DNA from: Paenibacillus mellifer
Lineage (GTDB): Bacteria; Bacillota; Bacilli; Paenibacillales; Paenibacillaceae
Length of the DNA: 64,000 nt
NCBI RefSeq assembly: GCF_023195895.1
Contig: NZ_JALPRK010000004.1
Span: 1 to 64,000 of the forward strand
Direction of reading: 5' to 3'
The notes under the pieces: generated by a model
Database searches by the model: none
What the model was told of the DNA's origin: nothing
Seen by the model: only the letters and a program-made list of their open reading frames with translations
In this document: positions 25,928 through 33,715 of the stretch, piece after piece
Numbering within the stretch: position 1 is the first letter of the stretch
Layout: each line of letters opens with the position of its first letter
Position numbers and translations under genes: made by a program

Positions 25928-25958
25928 ATTATATAACTTGGAGCTGACTCCAAGTCAA
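25928..25958 (-). promoter_or_regulatory. MerR-type promoter/operator for the regulator gene
   Basis: TTGACT (25953-25958) and TATAAT (25928-25933) are 19 bases apart on the minus strand. The spacer region holds the perfect dyad ACTTGGAG-CTGA-CTCCAAGT (25936-25955). Confidence 0.82.
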
Positions 25959-25984
25959 TATTCACTTTCGTGTAAAAAATCGGC

Positions 25985-26015
25985 TTGACTTGAAGTCGAC
26001 TCCAAGAAATACAAT
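25985..26015 (+). promoter_or_regulatory. MerR-type promoter/operator for the SDR gene
   Basis: TTGACT (25985-25990) and TACAAT (26010-26015) are 19 bases apart. The spacer holds the dyad CTTGACTT/GACTCCAAG, similar to the operator of the regulator gene, so the MerR protein probably controls both directions. Confidence 0.85.
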
Positions 26016-26056
26016 CGACTTCATAGCAGGTTTAAGACTTAGGAGGGATGATCAAG

Positions 26057-26911
26057 ATGGGTATCAAAAACGAAAATGTCGCCTTAATAACAGGGGCCAG
26101 CTCCGGGATCGGACTCGAGTTAACCCGCAAGCTGCTGAATGAAGGATGGCAAGTCGTGGGGTTAAACCGTTCCGACTGGCCGGCGGAAGATCAAAGTCTG
26201 CAATCCGCCGCTCGCCAAGGGCAGCTAAGAACCTACAAGGCATCGGATTTGTCCGACTTTAACAGTCTGCGGCAAGTGCTGGAGCAGATTAAAGCCAACG
26301 AAGAATTAATTGACGTGCTGTTCAATAACGCCGGTCGCAGCTTTCCGGAATTGGAGTATTCGAAGCAAGGTCGTGAGCTTCACTACGAGTTGATGACGAT
26401 CGTCCCTTATATCGTCACGATAGAATTGATGGATTTGTTAAAAAACGGCCGTTTAAAAACGGTAATCAATACCTCGTCCGCTGTGATAGGCAGAGTCAAG
26501 TCCTTTGATCCGGACCGATTGGCGCGGCCTACATCGTTCCGCAAGCTATTAGGTCCTTACGCCACATCCAAGCTGGCGCTCTCCTTATGGACGAAAGCCA
26601 TCGCTCCCCAGTTTGCGGCTGAGGGCATCGAAATCCGCAGCGTCGATCCTGGGGGCAACAATACCCTTCGCAAAGGAAAACCTTCGGGTCTTCCGATTTG
26701 GCTGAAGCCGATCATGAAGCTGTTCTTCTCCCCGCCAACCCATGGGGCTGGCTTACTATATACCGGTGTACTGGGCGATCATCGGGGTCAAACCGGCGTC
26801 TTCCTGATGAAGGATCAGCCTGCAGAGCTTAAGTTTCAAAAGCATGCCCAAACGGTGCTGGAACGGATCCACATGATCTATGAAACGGAGTTTCTCAAGG
26901 AACATCGCTAA
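26057..26911 (+). CDS. Short-chain dehydrogenase/reductase
   Basis: This is a 284-residue SDR. The Rossmann motif TGASSGIG lies near residues 13-20, NNAG near residue 90, a catalytic Ser in INTSSAV and a YATSK (Tyr-x-x-x-Lys) active site. ATG 26057 is chosen because GGAGGG is nine bases upstream; ATG 26048 would be too close to it. It uses NAD(P)H to reduce a carbonyl, but the substrate is unknown. Its promoter has a MerR-type 19-base spacer, so it is probably induced by the divergent regulator, perhaps as part of a response to reactive carbonyls. Confidence 0.88.
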   Translation: MGIKNENVALITGASSGIGLELTRKLLNEGWQVVGLNRSDWPAEDQSLQSAARQGQLRTYKASDLSDFNSLRQVLEQIKANEELIDVLFNNAGRSFPELEYSKQGRELHYELMTIVPYIVTIELMDLLKNGRLKTVINTSSAVIGRVKSFDPDRLARPTSFRKLLGPYATSKLALSLWTKAIAPQFAAEGIEIRSVDPGGNNTLRKGKPSGLPIWLKPIMKLFFSPPTHGAGLLYTGVLGDHRGQTGVFLMKDQPAELKFQKHAQTVLERIHMIYETEFLKEHR

Positions 26912-26926
26912 TCTGCGGTGTTCCTT
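26897..26926. terminator. Convergent terminator, SDR and BCCT genes
   Basis: AAGGAACATCGC pairs with GCGGTGTTCCTT around TAATCT. The first arm overlaps the SDR stop codon. Confidence 0.7.
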
Positions 26927-26937
26927 GTATACAATTG

Positions 26938-28491
26938 TTATCCATTGGAGTTCGTCGGTTCGATATTTTCTTTAGCACGCATCTTCTCAATAAACTGCCG
27001 GGTTTCTCTTTCTCTGTGTTTACGTTCTTTATCCTCTCCGTTCAGAGCTTTCAGTAAGGAGACGCACATCCCTAGCATAATGACGGCAAAAGGAAGTGCC
27101 GCAACGATCGAAGCAGTTTGTAGGCCGCTTAATCCTCCACTGATCAGGAGGGTCAAAGCAATTAGCGATTGCAGAATCCCCCACGTCAATTTCACTTTGT
27201 TGCTGGGGTTCAGAGTTCCTTTGGTAGACAACATTCCAAGTACGAATGTTGCAGAATCCGCGGAAGTTACGAAGAAAGTAATGATTAGCAAAGTGGCCAA
27301 CGCTGCAATTAACATGCCTAGCGGTAACTGTTCCAGCATGAAGAATAATGCGGTCGTTACATCTTCCTGCGCAGATTTGGCTAATCCAGCAAGCTTGAAC
27401 ATTTCTATGTTTAAACCGGTTCCTCCAAATACAGAAAACCAAATAAACCCGAATGCACTGGGGACGAGGAGCACCCCAAGCACAAACTCTTTAATCGTTC
27501 TTCCTCGAGATACACGTGCAATAAAAGTGCCAACAAAAGGTGCCCACGCGATCCACCATGACCAATAAAATAGCGTCCAATTCCCTACCCACGTCCCTTG
27601 GGTGAATGGTGTCATACGTAAGCTCATCACAACCAGGTTTTGCAGATAGTCCCCGAGCGTCGAAGTAAACGTATCGAAGATAAAGGAAGTCGGACCCGCC
27701 AATAGAACGAACACTAGCAAAGTAACGGCAATAATCAAATTGATATTGCTTAGCAGTTTGATCCCTTTATCCAAACCGGTTGTCGCGGACAACAAAAACA
27801 AGACCGTTACAACAGATATGATAACGGCTTGCGTCGTCAATGTATTCTGAATACCAAACAAATGATGGAGTCCTCCGCCAATTTGCAGGGTACCTAGCCC
27901 CAAAGATGTAGCCACGCCAAACGCTGTCGCGATGACAGCCAAAATATCGATGGATTTTCCCAAGAAGCCTTTGACAATCTTCTCACCTAGTAATGGAACA
28001 AAGGTCATGCTAATGAGTCCGCGATACCCTTTGCGGAATTGGAAATAAGCGAGAGCAAGCGAAATCAGAGTATATACCCCCCAAGGATGTAATCCCCAGT
28101 GAAAAAATGAATAACGCATTGCCAATCTGGCGGCTTGCGGAGTCCCGCCCTCTACTCCTTCCGGAGGAGTCATATAATGCGATAACGGTTCCGAAGCCCC
28201 CCAAAAAACAAGTCCGATGCCCATCCCAGCGCTAAAGAGCATGGCGAACCAAGATAAGTTTGAATATTCAGGCTCGTCATCATCACTGCCTAATTTAACT
28301 TGCCCGTGCTTGCTAAAAGCCAGATAGAAAGAAAAAATAAGAAGTCCCAGCGTGGTCATCAAATAAAACCAGCCGAAACTTCCAATAGAAAATTCTAATA
28401 CCCGATCTGCCGTTTTTGCAAGTTGCTCTGGAGCTAACGCCCCCCAAAGGACGAACAACAAGATGATCAGAAAGGAAACCATAAATACCAT
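26938..28491 (-). CDS. BCCT-family transporter (betaine/choline/carnitine type)
   Basis: This is a membrane protein of about 517 residues with 12 predicted helices. The BCCT hallmarks are GMGIGLVFWGASEPL, the tryptophan-rich FYWSWWIAWAPF and RVSRGRTIKEFV. Such transporters import osmoprotectants such as glycine betaine with Na+. ATG 28491 follows GGGGGTCAAGAA and gives the usual family N-terminus; ATG 28524 has no clear ribosome site. The cytoplasmic C-terminal tail is highly charged (KERKHRERETR), as in osmotically regulated members. It is a single gene. Confidence 0.88.
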   Translation of the reverse strand: MVFMVSFLIILLFVLWGALAPEQLAKTADRVLEFSIGSFGWFYLMTTLGLLIFSFYLAFSKHGQVKLGSDDDEPEYSNLSWFAMLFSAGMGIGLVFWGASEPLSHYMTPPEGVEGGTPQAARLAMRYSFFHWGLHPWGVYTLISLALAYFQFRKGYRGLISMTFVPLLGEKIVKGFLGKSIDILAVIATAFGVATSLGLGTLQIGGGLHHLFGIQNTLTTQAVIISVVTVLFLLSATTGLDKGIKLLSNINLIIAVTLLVFVLLAGPTSFIFDTFTSTLGDYLQNLVVMSLRMTPFTQGTWVGNWTLFYWSWWIAWAPFVGTFIARVSRGRTIKEFVLGVLLVPSAFGFIWFSVFGGTGLNIEMFKLAGLAKSAQEDVTTALFFMLEQLPLGMLIAALATLLIITFFVTSADSATFVLGMLSTKGTLNPSNKVKLTWGILQSLIALTLLISGGLSGLQTASIVAALPFAVIMLGMCVSLLKALNGEDKERKHRERETRQFIEKMRAKENIEPTNSNG

Positions 28492-28565
28492 TTCTTGACC
28501 CCCAACTTTAGCGATGATAAACATTCTTTACAATTGTTTACCTAGAGTACGGGGGATTATGCAAT

Positions 28566-29135
28566 TTAACGAAATATCCGGTTCCGTTTCGACTCGTATT
28601 GCTTCTTCAGCAATGCAAATAGGACGGCATCAACGAACTGATTCTTCTCAAAGAACGTTTCCTTCAGGTACCCTTCCTCATGGAAGCCTGTTTTCTCCAA
28701 CAAATACCGAGACCTAATATTGTCAGGATCAATAAAAGCTTCGATCCGGTTGAGTCCCAAATCCTCGAAACCAAAACGCAGGATTTCCTGCAATACTTCA
28801 GTCATGACGCCTTGGCGCCAATAGTCCGGGTTGAGCTCATAACCGACCTCGGCCTTATAATGGTTCTTCGACCAGTTGTGAAATCCGCAGGTGCCGATCA
28901 CCCGGTCGCTTTCGGCTTTAACCGTAATAGCCCAGCGAAAGCCTTGCTTCTCCAAATAGCGGCTGTTCCACATTTGGATCAGTTCTTCGGCTTCTCGGAG
29001 CTCCACGAAACGATCCAAATCGTAATATTTGGTCACTTCATCGTTGGAGAAGTAATGGAACAAATCGGCGGCATCTTTCGAAGTTAGCCTTCGTAGTACA
29101 AAACGCTCCGTTTCCAGCTGAGGGAACAATTTCAT
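28566..29135 (-). CDS. GNAT acetyltransferase (RimJ/RimL type)
   Basis: This 189-residue protein shows ETERFVLRRLTSKDAADLF at the start and GYELNPDYWRQGVMTEVL as the acetyl-CoA-binding motif A. It ends with FHEEGYLKETFF. The family acetylates N-termini of ribosomal proteins or small amines; the target here is unknown. It is a single gene. Confidence 0.85.
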   Translation of the reverse strand: MKLFPQLETERFVLRRLTSKDAADLFHYFSNDEVTKYYDLDRFVELREAEELIQMWNSRYLEKQGFRWAITVKAESDRVIGTCGFHNWSKNHYKAEVGYELNPDYWRQGVMTEVLQEILRFGFEDLGLNRIEAFIDPDNIRSRYLLEKTGFHEEGYLKETFFEKNQFVDAVLFALLKKQYESKRNRIFR

Positions 29136-29236
29136 AACGACCGGTCCTTTCCTAGAGTTTGCGTAAATCTATTATAGGTGAAGGACCACGCCAAAAGGAA
29201 GAGTCAAAAACAGAGGAGTTTATTCTCTACGACAGT

Positions 29237-30103
29237 TCAGCCAACAACGGCGAGTCGAATTCCGATGCCAAACGGATCGCTTAACCGGAGTTCATTTCCC
29301 TCCCGATGATAAGCCACTTTCGCTTCAGCTAATCGGCTTTCAACGGCTTCAAGTGCCGGTACATCCGGCAACTCCGTTGTAAAGTAACGGATGCCCACCG
29401 CATTCTCCGGTGCGGGGGGCGCACCTTTGCCGGCCCACATGTTGAGGCCGATATGGTGGTGATATCCGCCAGCGGAAATGAATAATGCGGCCGTGCCATA
29501 ATGAGCGGTGACCTCGAAGCCGAGAATACCGCAGTAGAACTGTTCTGCCTGATGCAAATCCCCTACATGTAAATGCACATGCCCCATACGGGTACCCTCA
29601 GGCAAACCATGCCACTCCGATTGCTCGGACAGATTCAACAGATTTTCCGCGTCCACAGGATCCGTGGTCATAATAACTTCGCCGCTAGCGTTTTTTTGCC
29701 AGGTATCACGAGGACGGTCAGCATAGATTTCAATGCCGTTTTGGTCGGGATCGTTTATGTACAACGCTTCGCTGACCAGATGGTCGCCTTGTCCCACCGG
29801 GATTTGATAACGGATGAGATTTCGCAGAACAAGTCCAAGCGTCACTTGGTCCGGAACCAAAATGGCAAAATGATATAACCCAGATACGGATCGCTCGGGC
29901 AACACTTGATAGCGTTGATCTGCTTCTAGAATGAGCAACGGTGTTTTGCCGTCGGCAGTTATTTCGGCGATCGCGCCGTTCTGGCGCAGCACCTGAAAGC
30001 CGATGACCTCCTGGTAAAATGCGACCGATCGATCGAGATCGCGAACTTTTAGTTGAACAACACCGATTTGTGCGGCGGGATGAATAGGCAAGGAATGAGC
30101 CAT
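29237..30103 (-). CDS. Two-domain VOC (glyoxalase/extradiol dioxygenase-like) protein
   Basis: From ATG 30103 (AAGGAGGAAATGGTTC upstream) the gene encodes 288 residues in two VOC modules: IGVVQLKVRDLDRSVAFYQE at the start and MGHVHLHVGDLHQAEQFY in the second half. Histidine and glutamate ligands are in place (HVHLHV, HHHIGLNMW). It resembles the CatE catechol-2,3-dioxygenase group of Bacillus, which removes catechols and quinones. Two GTAAC-N7-GTTAC-type sites overlap and follow its promoter. The same site occurs in front of the Rrf2 gene, so Rrf2 probably represses it. Confidence 0.85.
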   Translation of the reverse strand: MAHSLPIHPAAQIGVVQLKVRDLDRSVAFYQEVIGFQVLRQNGAIAEITADGKTPLLILEADQRYQVLPERSVSGLYHFAILVPDQVTLGLVLRNLIRYQIPVGQGDHLVSEALYINDPDQNGIEIYADRPRDTWQKNASGEVIMTTDPVDAENLLNLSEQSEWHGLPEGTRMGHVHLHVGDLHQAEQFYCGILGFEVTAHYGTAALFISAGGYHHHIGLNMWAGKGAPPAPENAVGIRYFTTELPDVPALEAVESRLAEAKVAYHREGNELRLSDPFGIGIRLAVVG

Positions 30104-30151
30104 GAACCATTTCCTCCTTCGAATCATTACGTCTCGATACTACAATGAAGT

Positions 30152-30215
30152 GTAACTGTAGCTGTTACACATGGACTATTGTAATCAGTATAGTTACAGG
30201 ATGTGGGGTTGTCAA
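30152..30215 (-). promoter_or_regulatory. Promoter of the VOC gene with two Rrf2-type operators
   Basis: -35 TTGACA (30210-30215) and -10 TATACT (30187-30192), 17 bases apart, on the minus strand. One operator, GTAAT-N7-GTTAC (30181-30197), covers the -10. A second, GTAAC-N7-GTTAC (30152-30168), lies downstream. Confidence 0.78.
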
Positions 30216-30223
30216 TTCTGCAT

Positions 30224-30251
30224 CAAAAAAGCCCCCTGGCTTAGGGGGCTC
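30224..30251 (-). terminator. Terminator after the Rrf2 gene
   Basis: AGCCCCCT AAGCCA GGGGGCT followed by TTTTTT on the minus strand. Confidence 0.88.
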
Positions 30252-30285
30252 TATCAACTTTCCGCTTAACCGCAGCTTCCTGCGA

Positions 30286-30720
30286 TTAAACCGAAGTGGC
30301 TTTAGCCGATATCTCATCTACAACATCCTGCAACGTCACAGCCGCCAGCGTGTTCTCCATCGCTTTTTGCGCCAAGGAGAAGATGGGTTCGATGGACGAT
30401 TGGATATTATTGCCAACCGGACAATCCGGATTAGGATGATCATGTACGGCAAACAATCCATCTTCCTCCACAACATGCACCGCGTGGTAAACGTCGAGCA
30501 ATGTAATTTGATCAAGCGGCCGTGACAGCTTCGACCCAGCAACCCCCGTGCGCACTTGCACCAGGCCCGCTTTATTTAGCATGCCCATAATTCGACGGAT
30601 CACAACGGGGTTCGTATTGACGCTGCCGGAGATATACTCCGAAGTGCTAATCCCGTCCTTGTTGATTTCAAGCAGGGATAATATATGAATGGCCACGGAA
30701 AATCTGGAACTGATTGTCAT
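30286..30720 (-). CDS. Rrf2-family redox-type regulator
   Basis: This is a 144-residue Rrf2 regulator (SSRFSVAIHILSLLE, winged helix with PVVIRRIMGMLNKAGLV). It has one cysteine (NPDCPVGNN) and lacks the three-Cys iron-sulfur cluster of IscR. This places it with YwnA/HypR-like thiol-sensing members. ATG 30720 has GGGGGATAGGC upstream. GTAAC-N7-GTTAC (30750-30766) in its own promoter region matches sites before the VOC gene, so it probably represses both itself and that gene. Confidence 0.85.
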   Translation of the reverse strand: MTISSRFSVAIHILSLLEINKDGISTSEYISGSVNTNPVVIRRIMGMLNKAGLVQVRTGVAGSKLSRPLDQITLLDVYHAVHVVEEDGLFAVHDHPNPDCPVGNNIQSSIEPIFSLAQKAMENTLAAVTLQDVVDEISAKATSV

Positions 30721-30749
30721 GATAAGCCTATCCCCCATTCCATCGTCTT

Positions 30750-30766
30750 GTAACCATATTAGTTAC
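30750..30766. promoter_or_regulatory. Rrf2-type operator before its own gene
   Basis: GTAAC-CATATTA-GTTAC, an exact dyad with the same N7 spacing as the VOC operators, about 30 bases before the Rrf2 ATG. Confidence 0.72.
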
Positions 30767-30824
30767 TTAAGGAGTGGAATGTCAACCGCCTTTCTCACCG
30801 CAGGAAGGGAATCCCTCTTCCCTT

Positions 30825-31613
30825 CTATCTGCCATCCAGCAAATTGCCCAAGCCGCCTAACAAGCTGCCCTCATCTTTGCGGCCCGAATAACGGGAGGCG
30901 GATAGCACCCGATCCGCCAAACGGCTGAACGGCAATGATTGAACCCATACTTTGCCGGGACCGCGCAGCGTCGCGAAGAAGAGCCCTTCCCCGCCGAACA
31001 AGGCCGTCTTCACACCTTTAACGAATTCAATGTCATAGTCGACCGAAGACGTCATAGCCACTAAACAGCCGGTGTCCAGACGCAGCACTTCGCCGGGGGC
31101 CAAATCTCTTTCAATTACCAAGCCGCCGGAATGCACAAACGCCAGACCGTCGCCTTCGATTTTCTGCATGATGAAGCCTTCTCCGCCGAAGAAGCCGGTG
31201 CCGAGCTTGCGCTGGAATTCAATCCCGACCGATACGCCTTTGGCGGCGCACAAGAAAGCGTCCTTTTGGCAGATGATTTTGCCGCCAAGCATTTGCAGGT
31301 CGAGCGGGACGATTTTGCCGGGATATGGAGAAGCGAATGTGACAGCCTGCCGATTGTAGCCCGCGTTGGTGAACACCGTCATGAACAAACCCTCGCCTGT
31401 GAGCAGCCGTTTGCCGGCCCCCATCAGCTTGCCCATGAGCCCGCCGCCGCCTTGACTGCTGCCATCGCCGAAGATCGTCTCCATCCGAATATCCGGATCC
31501 ATCATCATAAAGCTGCCGGCTTCGGCGATCACGCTTTCTCCTTGATCCAAGTGAACCTCCACGCACTGCATTTCATTGCCGATAATACGATAATCGATTT
31601 CATGTGCATTCAT
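30825..31613 (-). CDS. AIM24-family (TIGR00266) protein
   Basis: The product has about 262 residues, starting [12 protein letters not shown]. It has the family's beta-rich body ([44 protein letters not shown]). ATG 31613 is preferred (GGAGGCGG upstream) over TTG 31631. The family is widespread, and its biochemical role is not established. It has a Gly-rich loop ([14 protein letters not shown]). It is a single gene. Confidence 0.82.
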   Translation of the reverse strand: MNAHEIDYRIIGNEMQCVEVHLDQGESVIAEAGSFMMMDPDIRMETIFGDGSSQGGGGLMGKLMGAGKRLLTGEGLFMTVFTNAGYNRQAVTFASPYPGKIVPLDLQMLGGKIICQKDAFLCAAKGVSVGIEFQRKLGTGFFGGEGFIMQKIEGDGLAFVHSGGLVIERDLAPGEVLRLDTGCLVAMTSSVDYDIEFVKGVKTALFGGEGLFFATLRGPGKVWVQSLPFSRLADRVLSASRYSGRKDEGSLLGGLGNLLDGR

Positions 31614-31663
31614 GTACCGATCCGCCTCCAAATGAATGAATTTTAATTATGTAATGTCATGAA

Positions 31664-32152
31664 TTAAGCTGATTTCAAAATCGCACGAATCACAGAATAG
31701 CTGATCAAACTGCGATCCCGGTATACCGCCGCTACCGAATCGGGATGCTCACCGATGATCCCTTTTTGCAAAATAGCTGCGCCAAAGTCACGTTCCACGG
31801 CTCCGTTAAACGTAAAGGTGACACAATGTTCTGCGGCAAATCCGCACACTACTACAAAATCGGTGTCCTGTTCGCGCAGAAGCTGCTCGAGATCGGTTCT
31901 CCAAAACGAGTTATTCCAAGCTTTGGAGATCCGCAGGTCGGATTCAGCCAGCTTCACCTCAGGAATCACCTCGTACCCCGGAGTCCCTTCACCTCCATCC
32001 TTATCTTGGACGATAACGACAGGCCGACCCGCCTCCCTGAACATGTCGGCAACCGCATTGATGTACTCGCATGCTCCCGGTACTTCGCTTTGGATTCGCG
32101 GATGGTATAAGAAGGCTTGCTGCATATCGATAATCAATATAGCCGGTTTCAT
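31664..32152 (-). CDS. Isochorismatase-family cysteine hydrolase
   Basis: This is a 162-residue hydrolase. The catalytic triad is visible: Asp9 (IIDMQ), Lys77 (SKAWNNSF region) and Cys110 (GFAAEHCVTF). Members hydrolyse isochorismate, nicotinamide or related amides. Lacking flanking siderophore or NAD genes, its substrate cannot be assigned. It is divergent from the MerR-thioredoxin operon. Confidence 0.87.
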   Translation of the reverse strand: MKPAILIIDMQQAFLYHPRIQSEVPGACEYINAVADMFREAGRPVVIVQDKDGGEGTPGYEVIPEVKLAESDLRISKAWNNSFWRTDLEQLLREQDTDFVVVCGFAAEHCVTFTFNGAVERDFGAAILQKGIIGEHPDSVAAVYRDRSLISYSVIRAILKSA

Positions 32153-32271
32153 GCCTGCTCCTCCTTCAACGCCTAGTGATAGGCGCCTAATTTCTTACAT
32201 TATACACGATCCTCGAACCCGCCGCCGTAATCCTCGTAGAAGTTTTTTTAGCCAAATTAGACGAAAAGTAA

Positions 32272-32303
32272 TTGACCCTCACATTAATGTCAGGGTTTAT
32301 AAT
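32272..32303 (+). promoter_or_regulatory. MerR-type promoter/operator before the MerR-thioredoxin operon
   Basis: TTGACC (32272-32277) and TATAAT (32298-32303) with an over-long spacer of 20. The dyad ACCCTCACATT/AATGTCAGGGT (32275-32296, one mismatched pair) sits between them, as expected for autoregulation by a MerR protein. Confidence 0.72.
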
Positions 32304-32324
32304 GAATCCAAGAAGGCAGGTGAT

Positions 32325-32729
32325 TTGAAAGCGATGAGAATCGGTGAATTGTCCAAGGCTACCGGCGTCAGCATCCGCTCCCTTCGTTATTACGAGGAGC
32401 AAGGCTTGATCTCTTCGCAACGGATGGCTAATGGGTACCGCGACTACCACAGCTTTTCCGCTGAACAAGTGAAGACGATCCAGTTCTATTTAAGCCTGGG
32501 GCTCACGACAGAGCAAATCGCCGGCTTCCTGCATTGCGTCATGACCAGCAAAGAGGCGTTCTGCCGCGAGATCATGCCCGTTTACCGCAGTAAGCTGAAG
32601 GAAGTTAGTGAGCAAATTGAACTGCTGCAGGCGATCAAGGCCAATCTGGAAGAGCGGATCAGTCATATTTTAAGCGAAAATCCCGAAATGGAGATGAATG
32701 AGAATGGCAACGAAACGGATCAAACATGA
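32325..32729 (+). CDS. MerR-family regulator with thioredoxin partner
   Basis: The product has 134 residues from TTG 32325 (AAGGCAGG upstream) or 131 from ATG 32334. Its beginning, MRIGELSKATGVSIRSLRYY, is a classic MerR winged helix. A long coiled coil follows (LKEVSEQIELLQAIKANLEERI), then an acidic Asn/Glu tail. One Cys is in the middle (HCVMTSKEAFCRE actually gives two), so thiol sensing is possible. Its end overlaps the thioredoxin gene by about 30 bases, so the two are translated together. Confidence 0.85.
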   Translation: MKAMRIGELSKATGVSIRSLRYYEEQGLISSQRMANGYRDYHSFSAEQVKTIQFYLSLGLTTEQIAGFLHCVMTSKEAFCREIMPVYRSKLKEVSEQIELLQAIKANLEERISHILSENPEMEMNENGNETDQT

Positions 32730-33042
32730 AAATGAGTTTACGGAGGCGTTACAAGCAACGGGTCTCACCCTCGTCGACTTCGACGCACCTTGGTGCCCAC
32801 CATGTAAGGTGTTATCCCCTATATTGGATGAGCTGCACGAAAGCTATGACGGCGCCATTAACCTGCTGAAGGTCAATTGCGACGAGCTGCCGGCTCTGGC
32901 CGCACAATTCGGCGTGATGTCCATGCCGACCGTCATCTTCTTCCAGCAGGGCCAGCCTGTTGAGAAGTTGATTGGGCTGCGGCCGAAGGAAGCTTATACG
33001 AGTTTAATCGCGAAGTATCTATTACCGTCCCAAAGCGCTTAA
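32698..33042 (+). CDS. Thioredoxin
   Basis: This is a 114-residue thioredoxin fold with the active site WCPPC (not the usual WCGPC), FDAP before it and the cis-Pro loop MSMPTVIFF. WCPPC suggests a somewhat altered redox potential. ATG 32698 or 32704 both fall inside the MerR 3' end; GGAGATGAATGAG best suits 32704. It forms an operon with the MerR gene, presumably induced by the same stress. Confidence 0.9.
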   Translation: MRMATKRIKHENEFTEALQATGLTLVDFDAPWCPPCKVLSPILDELHESYDGAINLLKVNCDELPALAAQFGVMSMPTVIFFQQGQPVEKLIGLRPKEAYTSLIAKYLLPSQSA

Positions 33043-33061
33043 AGATCGCATAAGAAATTAA

Positions 33062-33103
33062 AACCAGCCAGCTGCCGATGTATGAATCGGCGACTGGCTG
33101 GTT
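33062..33103 (+). terminator. Terminator after thioredoxin
   Basis: AACCAGCCAG / CTGGCTGGTT outer stem with an inner CCGAT/ATCGG stem. The T-run is weak (TTCCTCTG). Confidence 0.65.
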
Positions 33104-33120
33104 CCTCTGTTAGCTTCTTT

Positions 33121-33588
33121 TCATTCGTAGACATGAATATCGCGGAGTTGCTTGGCTTGCTCGATATACGGCCCCTCCGACAAGTTGTTAAATGCCAGAT
33201 GGGTGGCCCGTAGACTCAGCAGTTGATCGCCGGGCTTGAGTCCAAATTCCCGCCAGGTCGTCAGCGGCAGCGTGAAATACCCTTTGCTGTTTAGATAAAC
33301 CCAGCAGAACGAACGTTCCTTAAAGGTAATGGCCTGCCCTTCCGGGATGGCGAATTGCTGAAGCTGAGGAATGCTGCCGAATATCGTGGCAAGCGGTGAG
33401 TTCGCAATCAGTTCTTTGCAAACGACGCTAAAACCCTTGGCCGTATTCCGACCTGTCATCAGTATAATGTTGGAGTCCGGGCGAATCTGGTACTCATGCA
33501 GGGCTTGATCCGGAAGGTAAAATGATCCGTCGGGAAGAATTTTGCTCCACGCGTAAAAGTACTTCCCGCCTTTGGCATTCAATGCCAT
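33121..33588 (-). CDS. Protein with two AbrB/SpoVT-like halves, unknown
   Basis: From ATG 33588 (GGGGGATGATAG upstream) the gene encodes 155 residues; the frame extends to 33651 but has no better ribosome site. Two similar halves appear: DGSFYLPDQALHEYQIRPDS then ILMTGR, and KGYFTLPLTTWREFGLKPGD then LLSLR. Both have the length and pattern of swapped-hairpin (AbrB/SpoVT) modules. I infer a small DNA-binding or ligand-binding protein and do not recognise a named family. Confidence 0.55.
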   Translation of the reverse strand: MALNAKGGKYFYAWSKILPDGSFYLPDQALHEYQIRPDSNIILMTGRNTAKGFSVVCKELIANSPLATIFGSIPQLQQFAIPEGQAITFKERSFCWVYLNSKGYFTLPLTTWREFGLKPGDQLLSLRATHLAFNNLSEGPYIEQAKQLRDIHVYE

Positions 33589-33715
33589 GTCTATCATCCC
33601 CCGAGCGTAATGAATATCTAACTTCTTTCTATTAGAATAATCATCGCCCAATCACGGGGGCGTGAGATATGATATTGATCACCTTGGATGTCATTTGGAA
33701 TATGATTGGTAAAAC

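Noticed and set aside
31643-31670. Possible fourth dif-like copy (TTATGTAATGTCAT)
   Set aside because: Only seven or eight bases of the arm match and there is no second arm at six-base spacing.
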